Shown here one piece after another: positions 13,201 through 26,876 of a stretch of DNA of 64,000 bases (positions are counted from its first letter, which is position 1; every line of letters begins with the position of its first letter). The stretch spans positions 1,844,147-1,908,146 of the forward strand of contig JAQFVV010006311.1 in the NCBI GenBank assembly GCA_028023455.1, read 5' to 3'. The position numbers and the translations under genes are program-made. The notes below the pieces were generated by a model. That model was not told the origin of the DNA. It ran no database searches and saw only the letters and a list, made by a program, of their open reading frames with translations. Source of the stretch: Epiperipatus broadwayi (Eukaryota; Onychophora; Udeonychophora; Euonychophora; Peripatidae).

Positions 13201-16200
13201 AGAGGAGAGGATGATAGAAGAAAAAGAGGAGGCTAAAGAGGATAGAACAGAGAGACAGACCAAAATGAAAAGAAAAACACTGAGATCAGGGAAGGAAATC
13301 ATTGAAGATAGAAGTAGTAGTAATACAGAAGAGGAGGTAGAGGCAAGCATAAGCAAGAGTATAGAGGACTCACCCAGGAGATGATGGCTATAGAAGAAAG
13401 GATGCAAGGAGAGAAAAGGGAAGGCAGGCAACTAAAGAGCTTTGCTGAATTCATAAAGGAATACCAATTCTTCGACTGAAAAAAGTACTAGCGAGGCAAA
13501 AGGAATCTGCAGCATTACAATACCGGTATGAATTGCTTAAAGGGGGTAAAGGAGAAAATGAAGTTTTAGAGATGGAGGACAGATACAAAAAAAAAAAAAT
13601 TAGACTTGGAAGAAGAATGCAGGAAGGACATTCTAAACATAGAGGAAGATCCATCTGAGCAAAGAGTGAGGGTGGAAGACATAGCTGGAGAGCAAGTTGT
13701 AGAGATAGAGAAACTGAAGATAAGGAAGTAAGTCATGAGGAGATAGGTAAAGAGGAAGGGGAAATTTAAAAGATAATGATGAATAGGATGGGGTGGAAAT
13801 GAAGGGTCTAGACGAAGAGGATTGTAAAGTAGGAGAGACAAAGCAAGAGATCCCCAATGAAGATCAGGTAGACCAGAGTATAATAGAAACTGAGGAAGAT
13901 CCATCTGGGCAAAGAATGAGGAAAGAAGACACAGCTAGAGAGCAGGGCGTAAGAATAGACAGAGAGCTTGAAAATAAAAGAGAAAGCTATGAAAAGATAG
14001 TTGAAAGCAAAGAAGGCACAGGAAAAATCAGCGTAGAAAATCTAAATGACAATAGTAGACAGGATGAGTCAGAACCAATTGAAGCAGACATAAGAAGTAC
14101 CTGTATGGAGGTAGAAAGAAAAGAAAATGGGAAACCAGGTAAAGATCTTGGAGAATTAGAGAATAACATTGGAGCAAATAAGTTAGGGTTAGTAGAACTA
14201 AACAATAAGGTAGAAAAAGGACAGAGACAAGAGCATACCCTAAACAAAGAATATGGAGGGCTTATGTGCGAGATGAGTCTAGAGAGAAGGATAGTTTCTA
14301 AGACCAATCATAATCGGGATACGAAATATTGCATAGATGAAAACAAGCTAAAAGGCGGAATTTAGGTGAAGGAAATTGAACCAGAGATGCAGAATAGAGA
14401 ATAAAACTAGATGGAAACTGCCAGCCTTTGAATTAATCAGGGAAGAATACCATTATGTGGAGATTGAAGCGAAACTAAGGGAGGAATTTAGGCGAAGGAA
14501 ATTGAGTCAGAGAGGCAGAATAGAGAATAAAACTAGATGGAAACTGCAGGCTTTTAAATTAATCATGGGAGAAGATGTGGAGATTGAAGAGAAGCTAAGG
14601 AAAGAATTTAGGCAGATGAAGTTGAACCAGAGAGGCAAGATAGAGAATAAAACCCGATGGAAACTGCCAGTCTTCGAATTAGTAAAAAGAGAAGAAGACT
14701 ATTATGTAGAGATAGAGATCAAGACCTGTTGGGAGAAGTCAAATTTTAAAAGAAAGGGTAGTAAGAGTAGTATTAAGGCTAGAACAGAAAAGACATTATG
14801 GAAAAGGAGAAGAAGAAGAAAGGAAAGATTGGTCATATTTAATGAAAACAACATCAAATATAATCACCTCCCCCCCCCCAATGAAATTTAAAATCAATTG
14901 TTAGATGAATATATTAGGATATAATGATGTTGATATTCAGTGTCTGCAGAGATGTCTGAGATCATGGAAGATTTAGATTTCATAAATAAAACAATCAAAG
15001 CACACATACGCACATAATATATAACCTTTAAATGTATGTATAAAACCTTATACAAAACAACAACAACAAAAAAAAATTGAAGGGTAGGCAAAGAAAATTT
15101 CCTGAAATTATGTAGATATGAGTGTCTAAAGATCTGTTTCAAGTCGTAATCCTCATTCAGGTCATTCCCCTTTAAGCTAGGTTACTGATTACTTTAAATA
15201 TAATAAATTTCAATCCTTATTCTCTTTCTATATTTGCATATTCATACATAACACACACTCATGCACACCGATATTCTTATGTGTGTGTATTATATTTCCC
15301 ATTATTAAGAAATTTGTTATTAGCTCTTTATATTTATAATAAGAATCTTATTAAGTCATTTAGATTTTGCAGATGATGTAGTTGTTTTTGCAAATAATGT
15401 GTTAAAGCTACAGGAAATGTTGCAGGAGTTCTCAGATGAAAGCAGGACTAAAGATAAATGTTAAAAAGACTAATGTTTAATGGATTTTCTCAAAATATGA
15501 AAATAAAAATTGATTATGTTGAGTTAGAAGAAGTTAACAGTTATAAATATCTTGGTCAGATTATTAATACAGATGGAAACACAATGGGTGAAATTAATCA
15601 TAGAAATTAAACTTGGTTGGAGTGCTTTTGGTAAAAATAACTTGATACTAAAAGAAAATCTACCTGTGTTTGAAAAGGAAGGTTTTAAGAAATGTGTTTT
15701 ACTGGTTCTTACTTATGGATCTGAGACTTTGATACTTAATAGAAGAGCAGTACAGACTTCAGATCACTCAAAGAAGTATGGAGAGATGCATGTTGGGAGT
15801 AACAAGAGATCGAAAATGCAATATGTGGGTAAGAGAACAAACAGGTGTTACTGACCTCATTGAAAAAATTAAAAGACGGAAGTGGAGTTGGGTTGGTCAT
15901 GTTGCTAGAAGAAATGATAACAGATAGACAATTGAAATCTTAAACTGGATTCCAAGAGATTGTAAAGGACCCAGAAAATTGAAAAAATTAAAAGACGGAA
16001 GTGGAGTTGGGTTGGTCATGTTGCTAGAAGAAATGATAACAGATAGACAATTGAAATCTTAAACTGGATTCCAAGAGATTGTAAAGGACCCAGAAAGAGA
16101 CCACATGTGAGATGGGTGGATGAAATAAGAAAGTGTGCAGGGGTGATGTGAGAAGAGAAGCTAAAAGTTAGAGAAGATGGATTGAACTTAATAAAAAAAC

Positions 16201-19200
16201 CATCTTTTTTTCCTTTTCCTTTCATGATACAAGCAAAACAAAAATTAATATACAAAGAAAAACAACACTAATAATACATACATATATATAAGTGGTACAT
16301 ATAATATTAATATAAAATAAAAAAATATATTATGGACATAATCCATATCAAGCATTATTGAAAACTTTTTTTTTTTTTTTTAATAAGTTATGCTTCATTT
16401 AATGCTTTGGGAGAAAGAGAGAAAAGAGTTTGGATAATAATAATAACAAAAAAAAAAAAAAAGAAATTGTTAAGAGTTATTGAGAAAAAGTTTGATATTA
16501 CAATATGCTTCCCCGGTTTTTTTTTTCTGATGTAGGAACCATCTCAATCAATGTAATGACTTTTATTTCAGCTGGGTTTATACAATATTAATAATTTGAT
16601 TCAGCCACACATCATTGACTGACCCATGTAGATATAAGTCACTGGTTTATCTGGAAAATTTCCTTTTAATCTCAGGCTCATAATTTACAGCGATGAAGGT
16701 GATCATATGGGTCTTGGACAATGATTATCGGTTTACAGTCCACCTTTATTTAAGGTCAATTTGTTTTAGTATTGCAATGGATTCTTCCTTTTCTTCTGGA
16801 ATCCTTAGGGTTGGGATGAGGGTTTGAACTCAATATCCTACAATATATATATATTACTTTAGTATCTTAAAATTGATAATCCTGTAAATAACCTTTAATG
16901 ATAAGGCCCAACTAAAATCATAGTTAAATAAATGATCATGCTTTTCATAATATCAAATAAATTTTACAAATCTTTTAAATCTAAACATAACTATTAGTGA
17001 GTTTGGTTGAGATAAATACATCTAAATATATATATTCATATATAATTTTTTTAAATTGTTTTTCCGCCTTTTTTTTTTTTTTGTGATAAAAGATCAATTA
17101 ATTTTCATATGAAGTTGTAAATATTTTTTAATTTTATTTTCTTATTAGGAATATAGTTTTACAAAATTAGCTGACTTTTTTAGAATAATAACAACTTCTT
17201 TTTTTTTTAGTTAAAAATCTGTCTGAGTCATTAATGGCTTCATTAATTTTATTAATGAAGCTTTACTAATTACATTTTCACAAAATGAGCTACAAAAATA
17301 ATGCCTTTTTCCAATTTAAAAGAAATTCATTGATCACATTTTATTATTGTCAAAGCTAATTTTAGAGAATCTTTTATTATCACTATATTTTAAATATCAA
17401 AAATGTCTTATTTTTTAATAAATAATTAATATTAAATTAATGATAAAATTATTTTTAATGCACATAAATCTCTAATCATCCTAATGTAATTAGCAGACTG
17501 ATTTCATCTAAAGGACACACATACATCTTGATCTATAATCCTTCCTTAAAATTCAGAAAATTATTGCCTGTGATTATTTATATAACACAGCCTAATTCTC
17601 CAATTATGTCAAAAATTTTTATTCTATTAAGTTTTTATTTAGAATTCAAACTTATGTTACAATTACTAAAAAATATTTTAATATTTGAAAATCTTTTGTA
17701 AATGAAAAATACTATGTGTATTATATTTTGCATAATAATAGACTAAATTCTTGAGATATTTAACAAATAATGGTTTGAATTATGATAATTATGAAATATT
17801 CTGAAGTAGTGCAGTGTTTAACAATAAATTCATAAGTTTTTATTTTGATAATATTAAACTGATATTTTATTACATTGCAACTTATCTTATTTTAAGTATT
17901 TCATATATATTTTTTATCATTATTATGAGACAAAGTACATCATGACTGTTCCGTTTACATTTAATCTGTATTTGGTTACAATGCAAGTAGATGGATTTGA
18001 CTAGTTTCCATCTTCTAATGGAAAATTTTGTTTTGTATTCAGGAATATCATTTATTAATTTTTATTATTCAAATCAATATTTTAAAAATTTCAAATACAC
18101 TGTCTAGTGTCCATTGATTAATTAATATTTACATAGAATTAATTATAATATAAAATAAAAAAATCACTTCTTTTTCATAGTAATTCAATTCTCAAAGTTA
18201 ATATTACAAAAATTCCATTTCAAATGAATAACTTTTACTATTTATCCCAATCATCTCAATAGCTTTTTCACATGTTTGTTTTAGATACATGTACCGGGCG
18301 TAATTATATAAAATTTAAGCTGCTTTTTCCCTTTATTATCATATATATTATCATTAATCATAAAATAAAATATATGTATGTATATAGTTTTTTTTTCTTT
18401 TAATAAACATCTTTTTTTTTGGAATAAATGTTTTATATATATTCATGACCTTTGAAAAAATTTTTTAATCTTAAATTTTAAAAAATATACAATAATTAAT
18501 AGATGGTTGAATCATTGAATAAAAGTTTGTTTAAAAAAAATTGTTTTTTTTTATAATGACTACTGGTTGGAAACCATTTATTAATGATTTTCAATAAATT
18601 TTTTATCCTAAAATTTGTCTATATGAATAATCTTAATTAATATAGTATCCGTTTTTATATCAGGGATAAATTCTAGTAATAAACTGTTTTCTTTATTATC
18701 ATTATAAATCTAATGGTTTATTTAAATAAAAATATGAACAATATATTAAAACCTAAAAATAAGTATGTTGGTCTGTTTCTAGAGTGTTTTCATATTCATC
18801 ATGATCATCATCAGTTATTTTTCCAAGGATATGTCTTAACCTTTTTGACATATGACTTTTAAGAATTAAAAAAAGCATTAAGTTGAATGTGATTTTAAAA
18901 AATATTGCTTATCCACTTTTGTTGGTTAAAATTTATTATCTTCAATTTTGATGAAACAAATATTTTTATTGTTTAAAAATGTATCACATGTTCTTGAAAA
19001 AGTAAAATAATAAAAAAACTCACAATAATGTTATAAATATGTCACAATTAAATAATTATTTTTGAATAAAATATACAGTAATATGTTTAATAATAAAAAA
19101 AAATTACTTTATTATTTTTACAGTAATTGTCTAATACCAATGCATTAATTGTGCTATTGGAGGATTTATCACTTATATATATAGTCTCTACTTTTATTAA

Positions 19201-22200
19201 GTCATGACTCCACATACAAATGTTTTCCATTCTTTTTAATTTCCCACAAAATAGTAAAGCCCTTTGTAGGTGAAACCTCAAAACCTCTAATGTTTTACAC
19301 ATTCCTTTCATAAATCACTATTCTTATTATCTTCTCAAATTATTATTTTTCAAATGAATTATTTGATAATTACTGTTTTAGAATTTAATTTTTTAAATGA
19401 ATAATGGGGCATTTTTTTGAAAATTGACTCATTGCTTATTTTTACTATCCAGGGAATACTACAACATCTTGTTCAGCACCTTAGTTTAAAATCATTTATC
19501 AATATTCATCGAAATTTAATTTTAATAATCATATCTTAAGATTGGGAAGATTAGTGCATAACTTTAAGTTGTGTTAGTTTTTATTGAGATTCCGTCTTTA
19601 AATATTGAAATTCAACGATTAAGAGTAGTGTTATACACAATGCTAAACTGAGTTTTTATATAAGGATTTTATGGTTACAAGTTTTTAAATTATTTCATCT
19701 TATGAGTAGATAATCCGTATCTTTTTAAAAGTTAGAAGTAACCAGTTATTTCACTTTCTGAGCAAGATCAGAAACTATATGTAGTAAGATTTAAAATAGT
19801 ATCTATTCTTGATTTATTTGATTATTAAGAATATCTGGATAGCATTTATTGACCAATACTAGATGAACATTTCAAGTTAGTTAAGAGTTCTACTATCTGA
19901 ACAAAAGTCTTAAAAATGCACTTATTGCATTTTTGTATATAATATTTGTAAGATTTTTTTTTTTTAAAGAAGTCTATGTAATTTAAAATATTCCTGTGAC
20001 ATATTTTATAATGTTATTTCATTTTTCTAAACATGAAAATATTTAAATGATAGATTTTAGAATAATTAATTAATTGTTTTATTTTCAGAATTAAAAAGAC
20101 CTTATTTCACTCTTTGTGTTTCTGATAATGCTCATCATATTCTTGCTGTCACTCAGATTAATCAAATATTCATGTGGGAGTTAACAGATAGTGCTTTCAT
20201 TTTTTCTAATCAAAAAAGTGAGATGTTATCTGGTTGCTGGTTTGAAGTATTTTCTGATGATAAAATACTTTTGCCAACTAATTGCAATAGAGAAGTTTGT
20301 AGACAAGGGGTATTTTATAAAAATAATGTAAGTATTTTGATAATATAATAAATAATTCAATTTTTTTTTTGCTTATTATACTATTTTTTAACTTGATTTT
20401 TCATTTATTTATTAGTTATCTTTTAGAACATCTAAAACAATTTTTATATCTTATTATTAGTTGGTAATATTAATAATAAATAATAATAATAATGATGACA
20501 ACAACAGCAAGACCAACTTTAATAATAAACAACCATTAGTAAAAAAGTATGACCATTCTAACTCAAAAAAAAAAAAAAAAGAAAAGAAAGAGAGAAAAAC
20601 TATTCTAGGAATGAGTTTTGTGATGACTATACAATCATAAATACATTCACATATAGAACATACTGATCCATTTTTCTGTTTGGTATTTTGTGATGCTGCC
20701 TTTAATTTTTTTAGCAAGAAACTTTTCTTTTTGAAATACTTTAATACCATGTTTAATTGTAGCTTTCCAATATATCCTATTTTCAGTCATATTTTCCTAA
20801 TGGAAAAAATTCACATGACACTTCTTTAATATATCTTTGAGATAATCCTTATTATATAAATGGAGTCACTCACTCCCATGAAAAGCATTCTCAAGTTCAT
20901 CATAATACACCCGTTTAGGAAGTTTTGCACCATTCATTTTGTTTTATATGTCCAATCTAATGAAGTTGTGATTTTACAATAGTGGACTCTATACCATCAC
21001 ACCCAGAAAGTTCAAGAATATATTGATTAGTTTTATGATCTACCATTGTATTTTTATTATTTTACAGAACATTCTTAAATGAAACTCTTCTAGCGCCTTT
21101 ATATTGCACTATTAGAGTGAGACCAGATTTCACTTCCATGCAATAAATAGGTAAAATAACAACTCTATATACAGTTAACTTAGTTACATTTAGTTATTTC
21201 CTCTGTGATGAAACACTATCTTTTAACTTGTCAAAAACTGTAGTAGAAAATTGGAATCTATGTTGTTTCTTATAAAATTACTGAGATATTTAAACAGGTT
21301 TCTTGTAACTTATAAAACTACTGAGTTATTTAAACTGTCCAAGCTAAAATGTTCTGAAAATTTTTTACCTTTACTGGCTGATAAAGAATTTGAGTAGTTT
21401 TAACATTAATTAATTAATTATAGTCTTTTTATGTTGCTTTCAAAATATTAAGTACATACTGTAAATCATTTTTTGAACTAGCAAAAATAGCACAATTATC
21501 AGTGTACTGTAAATCTAGAATCCAAGAAGTTGATATTTCACTTTTAATCGATTCAAATTAAACATTCCATCATCAAACTTTATTATATCTTGATCCCTGT
21601 TTGATTAAGCCATCGATAAACAATTCCAAAGACCATTGTGATAAAAATTGAAAACATTGTTGGAGCAAATGCATATCCTTGTTTTCCACTAGTATGGCAG
21701 GAAATGCCTTGCACATGCACAGTATTCACATACATCAAATAGTCCTAGACACAATTTCTGATATATATATATGATTAAAATCTAATACATTCTATTTAAT
21801 AAAATTCTCTCAACCAATTTGTTCATTTCATAGAGAATTTTCAATTGAATCACCAACATGTACCATTAGGGACAAACATAAACAGGGCCATTATGATAAT
21901 ATCTCGGTAATTACTAGAACTCTTTTTTAATGTAATAAATACATATTATATTTTATTCTGTAATAAGGTAATGATAAAACAGTCTTACTATCACCTTGAA
22001 GGGCTAAAACCTTTTTAGATCTCTTGAGAGAGGAATGATGACAGGGAAGATGAAAAGACAATAATACTTACAGACTAGTTAACTGTCATAAGGTGTTTAT
22101 ATGATTTTTTTTTCTTTCTTTACTCTCTAATTAATAACATCTACACATTCATATACTAACTAATAATTGGACAGCCAACTATATTATATGTAAGCCAGCT

Positions 22201-25200
22201 AACTAGAAGAATAATTCTAAGCTTGTTCAGAAATCCCTAGTTACCAAAAAAGATTTCCAAGTATGTAACTAGAAGGAGCTTCATATGAACTCCTCCCAAA
22301 CATGCTATTTGATTAATTTTTTAAGCTCTTTTAAAGAGTTTTTACATATTTGTTTTTTATTTGTTACTACTAATAGTTTCTTTGTGTTTGATTTATGTAG
22401 TCCTGTCTCTTTTTTTATAATAAATTTCAGAAGTGCTTTTGCAATTTTTTAGTCTCATTTATTTTTGATTTTGCTTGTTTGTTTTTTTTTTGTAAAAATT
22501 AATGCATTAAACAAGCTTCAGTCATCAACTTGCTATAACTAATAGAGTTACTTATTTCTTGACATTTTTTTTTATTGTTAATTTTTCTTTAAGAATTTCT
22601 GATTTTATTTTTATTTTAGTATCCTAATGTTTTCTCTAGTTTCATGATTTTATTGAAGATGCACTTTTTATCTTTTTGAAATATTTGTAAAATAGCAAAG
22701 CTTTCCTCCACAGTAAGTGCTAATATTTTTCTTCTTCACTCCTTCCATATTATATTTATTTACACCCTTTAATTATTTTCTGATATAGATTCCATTTATT
22801 TATTTCTTAGCAAAAATATAATTTTTATTTTGGAACAGCAATACTTTTTTTAATTTTTTAGTAATTTTGCTCTTTTATTGATTGGTACTACATTCAGATT
22901 TGTGAATACTTTTCATTATATTTATTTTTTTAATAGTGAAGTATATTGAATCATTAATATTTGGAACCATTTTTTGATTAGTTAACAGATTTGCTACAAT
23001 ATTTTACAGTTTTTGTATGTATACATTTGTCATGCTAGATAAATCTTGATAAATTAACATCAAGGATTACTATTCTTTTTCTTCTATTTAGTGCTGTAGA
23101 TGTGCTCTAAATTTGCAGTATTTCTCTTCAAAATGAATATACTTACTTTTAATATTATACCCTGATTTTTTTTTTTTTAATTTCCATTAACACTACTATA
23201 ATTTTGATAAATACCATTTCATATTTATCTCTATATCTTTATTATCTAAGATCTCAGAATTTTGATTGAAATCATTCAATTTATTTTCTTCATGATATAC
23301 AGGATGTGTTGTTTATGTAAATTGTTTGCTATGTTATTGAACAATCTTTTGACTGGGTGAAATAGAATTTGATCTCAGAATGTCCACATAATTAAGTTGC
23401 TTTTACTATAATTTTCCAAGACCTCGTTCTTGGTTATTGTTTTTTTAAGAATGGCTTTCTTCAACACTATATATGATACTTCATTCTTTGTGATGAAGGA
23501 GAGATGCACTTTGCAAATGTAAGATGTAATCATGTAACCCATTATATGTTTAATGCTTGTGTTTAGTTGCAGTTGAAAATTATTAAGCAATACGAAGTAC
23601 TTAGGATGTCTGCCACTAAATTTTGACTAAACAATTCCAAGTTCTTTGTTTTTTTCCAATATTATTGAAATAAGTCTAGTGATTTAATATCCTTGCAAAG
23701 AAAATAATTTCATACTAAGATATTTTTTTTGTTTATTCTAAATTCATAATCAATACATTAAAATTGTTATTCATAATTTGTTGATAAGGGTATCTGAACT
23801 TTTCAAATTGCTTTTAGTAAAAAAGTGAATAAAAATTTCTTATGCCATTTAAATTTGCCAATGGTTTATTTAATTATATTGAAATAATAATAAAAAAGAG
23901 ATTGTTTATTTTTAATCCATCCATTTTTTTAACTCTCACTTTCAATAAATATGAAATAAGTAGAATTTTATAGAAAAGACTAACTGTATCTTAACTCAAA
24001 GAAATAATATATTACATATTAAGGCAGAATCATTGACAAATTTGAATAAGATTCAGAAAAAAAGTAGAAAGAAATATGTGTTTAGCACTTGAACTTACAC
24101 AAGGAAAAATGAGATGATTATGATTTTTTATGAGAAAAGAATATGGTAAAGATGTTTGGATGACTGCAGTGATAAAAGTTTGCTATGATAATGCTTGAAT
24201 AGATTATTTGGGCAGGATAGTAAGTGAATAATGGTTGAAACAATTATTGAAAAATGTATATTTTGATAATCCCAGACAAAAATTATGGTGAGTATATCTT
24301 TTGCATAAAGTATGTTGAAGAATGAAATAGACGAATAGATTTTTTAATAAGTGGAAGAGGGGGATGTTATGGAAGTTAAAGATAAATACTAAAAACACTT
24401 TCATTAATATGCTAGCAAAGCAAGAGGATTATTGACAAAGGTATTTATGGTCACATCTTGCAAATCTAGATGAAATGTGGATATTTTTTTCAGATAACTG
24501 AAAATTTCTAAACAAGCTTTGAATTTTTCTTTTAGTGCAAGTCCAGCTCCAATCTCACTAACCTTTCTTTTATTCATGAATAAATGAATATGTAGCGGTT
24601 TTTTTTTTCTTAAAAAAAAAAAAAAAAATCTTTATTAGGCAAAAATTTTATACAAATTTGGAAAAAATGATTTACAATGATATTATAAAGCATATCATAA
24701 AAGAACAACACATAAAATGGTATATAAGATCTTTTTTGTAAATACACAGCACAAACATACAAAAGTAAAACAAAACAAAAAAAAACAGGGAAAGAATTAC
24801 CTATTTATAATGGAATCGTAACAGAAACCAGGCTCCATAAAGTGTCAACAATGTCTGGAGGGGCAAGCACCCTGTCTCTAGTTAATTTTTGAAATTTTAT
24901 TAAAAAAATAGTGACGGTAATTTCTTGGATATAGGATTGAAGCAAAATGGCATCTTAGAAACCAAAGCACAAACATAAGAAAAGTAGTAACCCTAATTGA
25001 AAGGAAAAAGTCACTTTTTAGGCTGTCAATGAGATTACCAATAGAAAAATTGCACAATTTAGTAATTGACTCAATGATATATCTATAGATCAGAAAAGCA
25101 GGACACTGGAACAGAAAATGATGGATTGTTTCTTCATACTTATGACAAAAGGAGTCAATATTAATATGCATCGTTCTCTGTGATAAAAAAATGACCAGTG

Positions 25201-26845
25201 GATATGGGCTTATAAATTGATTTTAATAAGAAAATCAAGATATTTTGGTTCTATATACCAGAATTTTAATGTTTGATTATTTATTGGTGATAATAAGGAG
25301 AGATGGGGATGGTTGAGGTTGACTAACACATGGTTCTTGTTGTAAGCCTTTCAAAAGTATATTTTTTCAAGAATGTGTAATGATTAAGATCACTATAATC
25401 AGCAATGGATTTGGTTAATGATGGAAAAAAATAACTTTAGTGTGTGGAGTTATATCACTAAGGATGACTAGAGCAAATTTTATAGTATCAGGTTAAGCAG
25501 AAATAAATTTAAAAACAGTATTAAGTGACCTCTGAAAATTAGGATAGGGATTAAGTGGAGGGAAAGGCCATTTCCTTTGACATACTTCTGTAAAGTTCTA
25601 ATACTAATTACAACAGCTCTTTTATTCCAAATCCTTTTAGAGCAAATAGAATTAATCTTCTTTTTGAAAGCATAATTATAGTTAGGAATCTGCATATAGT
25701 AAATTATTTTTGGAAAAATCCAAGATTTTTGATGAGATTTTGCATGAAGAGAAAGGTACAATATGGACAATGATTTAGTTATGTTTTCCAATAGTTGTGA
25801 GTATAGAATTCTGAATAGATACTTTCATAGCATTCATCGATTTATATATAGGAAATCCAAAAAGTTATGACAATGAAAGGAGAGTAAATGCTATTATCAG
25901 ACAATATACTCTATGTGGATGACTTATTAAATTTAAACTGAAGTTTATAATGCACTGTATAATCTTCCAGAATAGAAGTGAAGGAAGATACTTCTTAGAG
26001 GATAGGAAAATGATAAGATCATCTATTTCCAGAAGCAATGAATTTATATTAGTAATAAAAAACAAAGCAATTAAATGTGAACCTTGTAGTCAGAGGTACG
26101 GGATTTAAACCTCGGTATAGGCAGTACAATAGGTTGTAACTTATTCTTAATAATTTTGATAAGTAAAATGACATAGAGATAGTGCAAAGGTTATTAAGAG
26201 AAGAGGGAAGAGTATTTGCTTAAGAAATGGAACTAAGGAAACTGACTGTAGCTTATTGATTTGCTTAGAAAGAAAGTCAATCAGGTTTATAATAATTGGT
26301 ACCATTAAATAATTGATATGCAAAAGAAGATATTTAGGAATCGTAAGAGGACCAGGGTGAATGCTATCAGGTAAGGATTTCAGCTTAAGCATAATGTCAG
26401 AATTTGTAACTTTCACCAAAAGCAAATATTGGGAATTCAGGACAACTGAAAGTTTGCAACTTAGATTTAAATGATAAAAAATAGAAGTCAATAATCCTGT
26501 GCAGAAACATTTATTTACAATAATTGAAGAAGGGACTGACTTTTTACTTTTATAAGAATGAGTCCAATGGATAGAGAGGAAACAAGAAAGGTAAAACATA
26601 AAATGCCCTACTATATGAAAATTTATTGACATAGTAAACATTGTCTTGGAGAGTGGGTTATTTAAGGCTGTTTTATCCATATTATTATAATGGATCAAAC
26701 ATACTTACATAGTAAATATGTCATATTAACACCTTATATTAACCAAATAATAGTTAATTAATCAAAAATTAATAGTTACTTCCTGTAATTTTCCAATTTT
26801 TAGAAAACAAGTTTTGATCTTTAGTTACTTAATAGTATGGGTGTC

Positions 26846-26876
<31 letters not shown>

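Noticed and set aside
13135-14307. Long Ser/Leu-rich minus-strand frames
   Set aside because: They are complements of the purine-rich gag-like coding strand; the plus strand carries the frame-preserving peptide repeats.
15361-16205. A host gene encoding the protein fragment beginning FADDVVVFAN
   Set aside because: Motif order is that of an RTE-like LINE and the frame is broken; a second copy lies at 60.6-63.1 kb.
26060-26125. tRNA/SINE-like segment with a GGATTTAAACC B-box resemblance
   Set aside because: On the minus strand the same bases encode the frameshifted RT motif (V)P..QGSHLIALFFITN of the surrounding LINE, which explains the sequence better.
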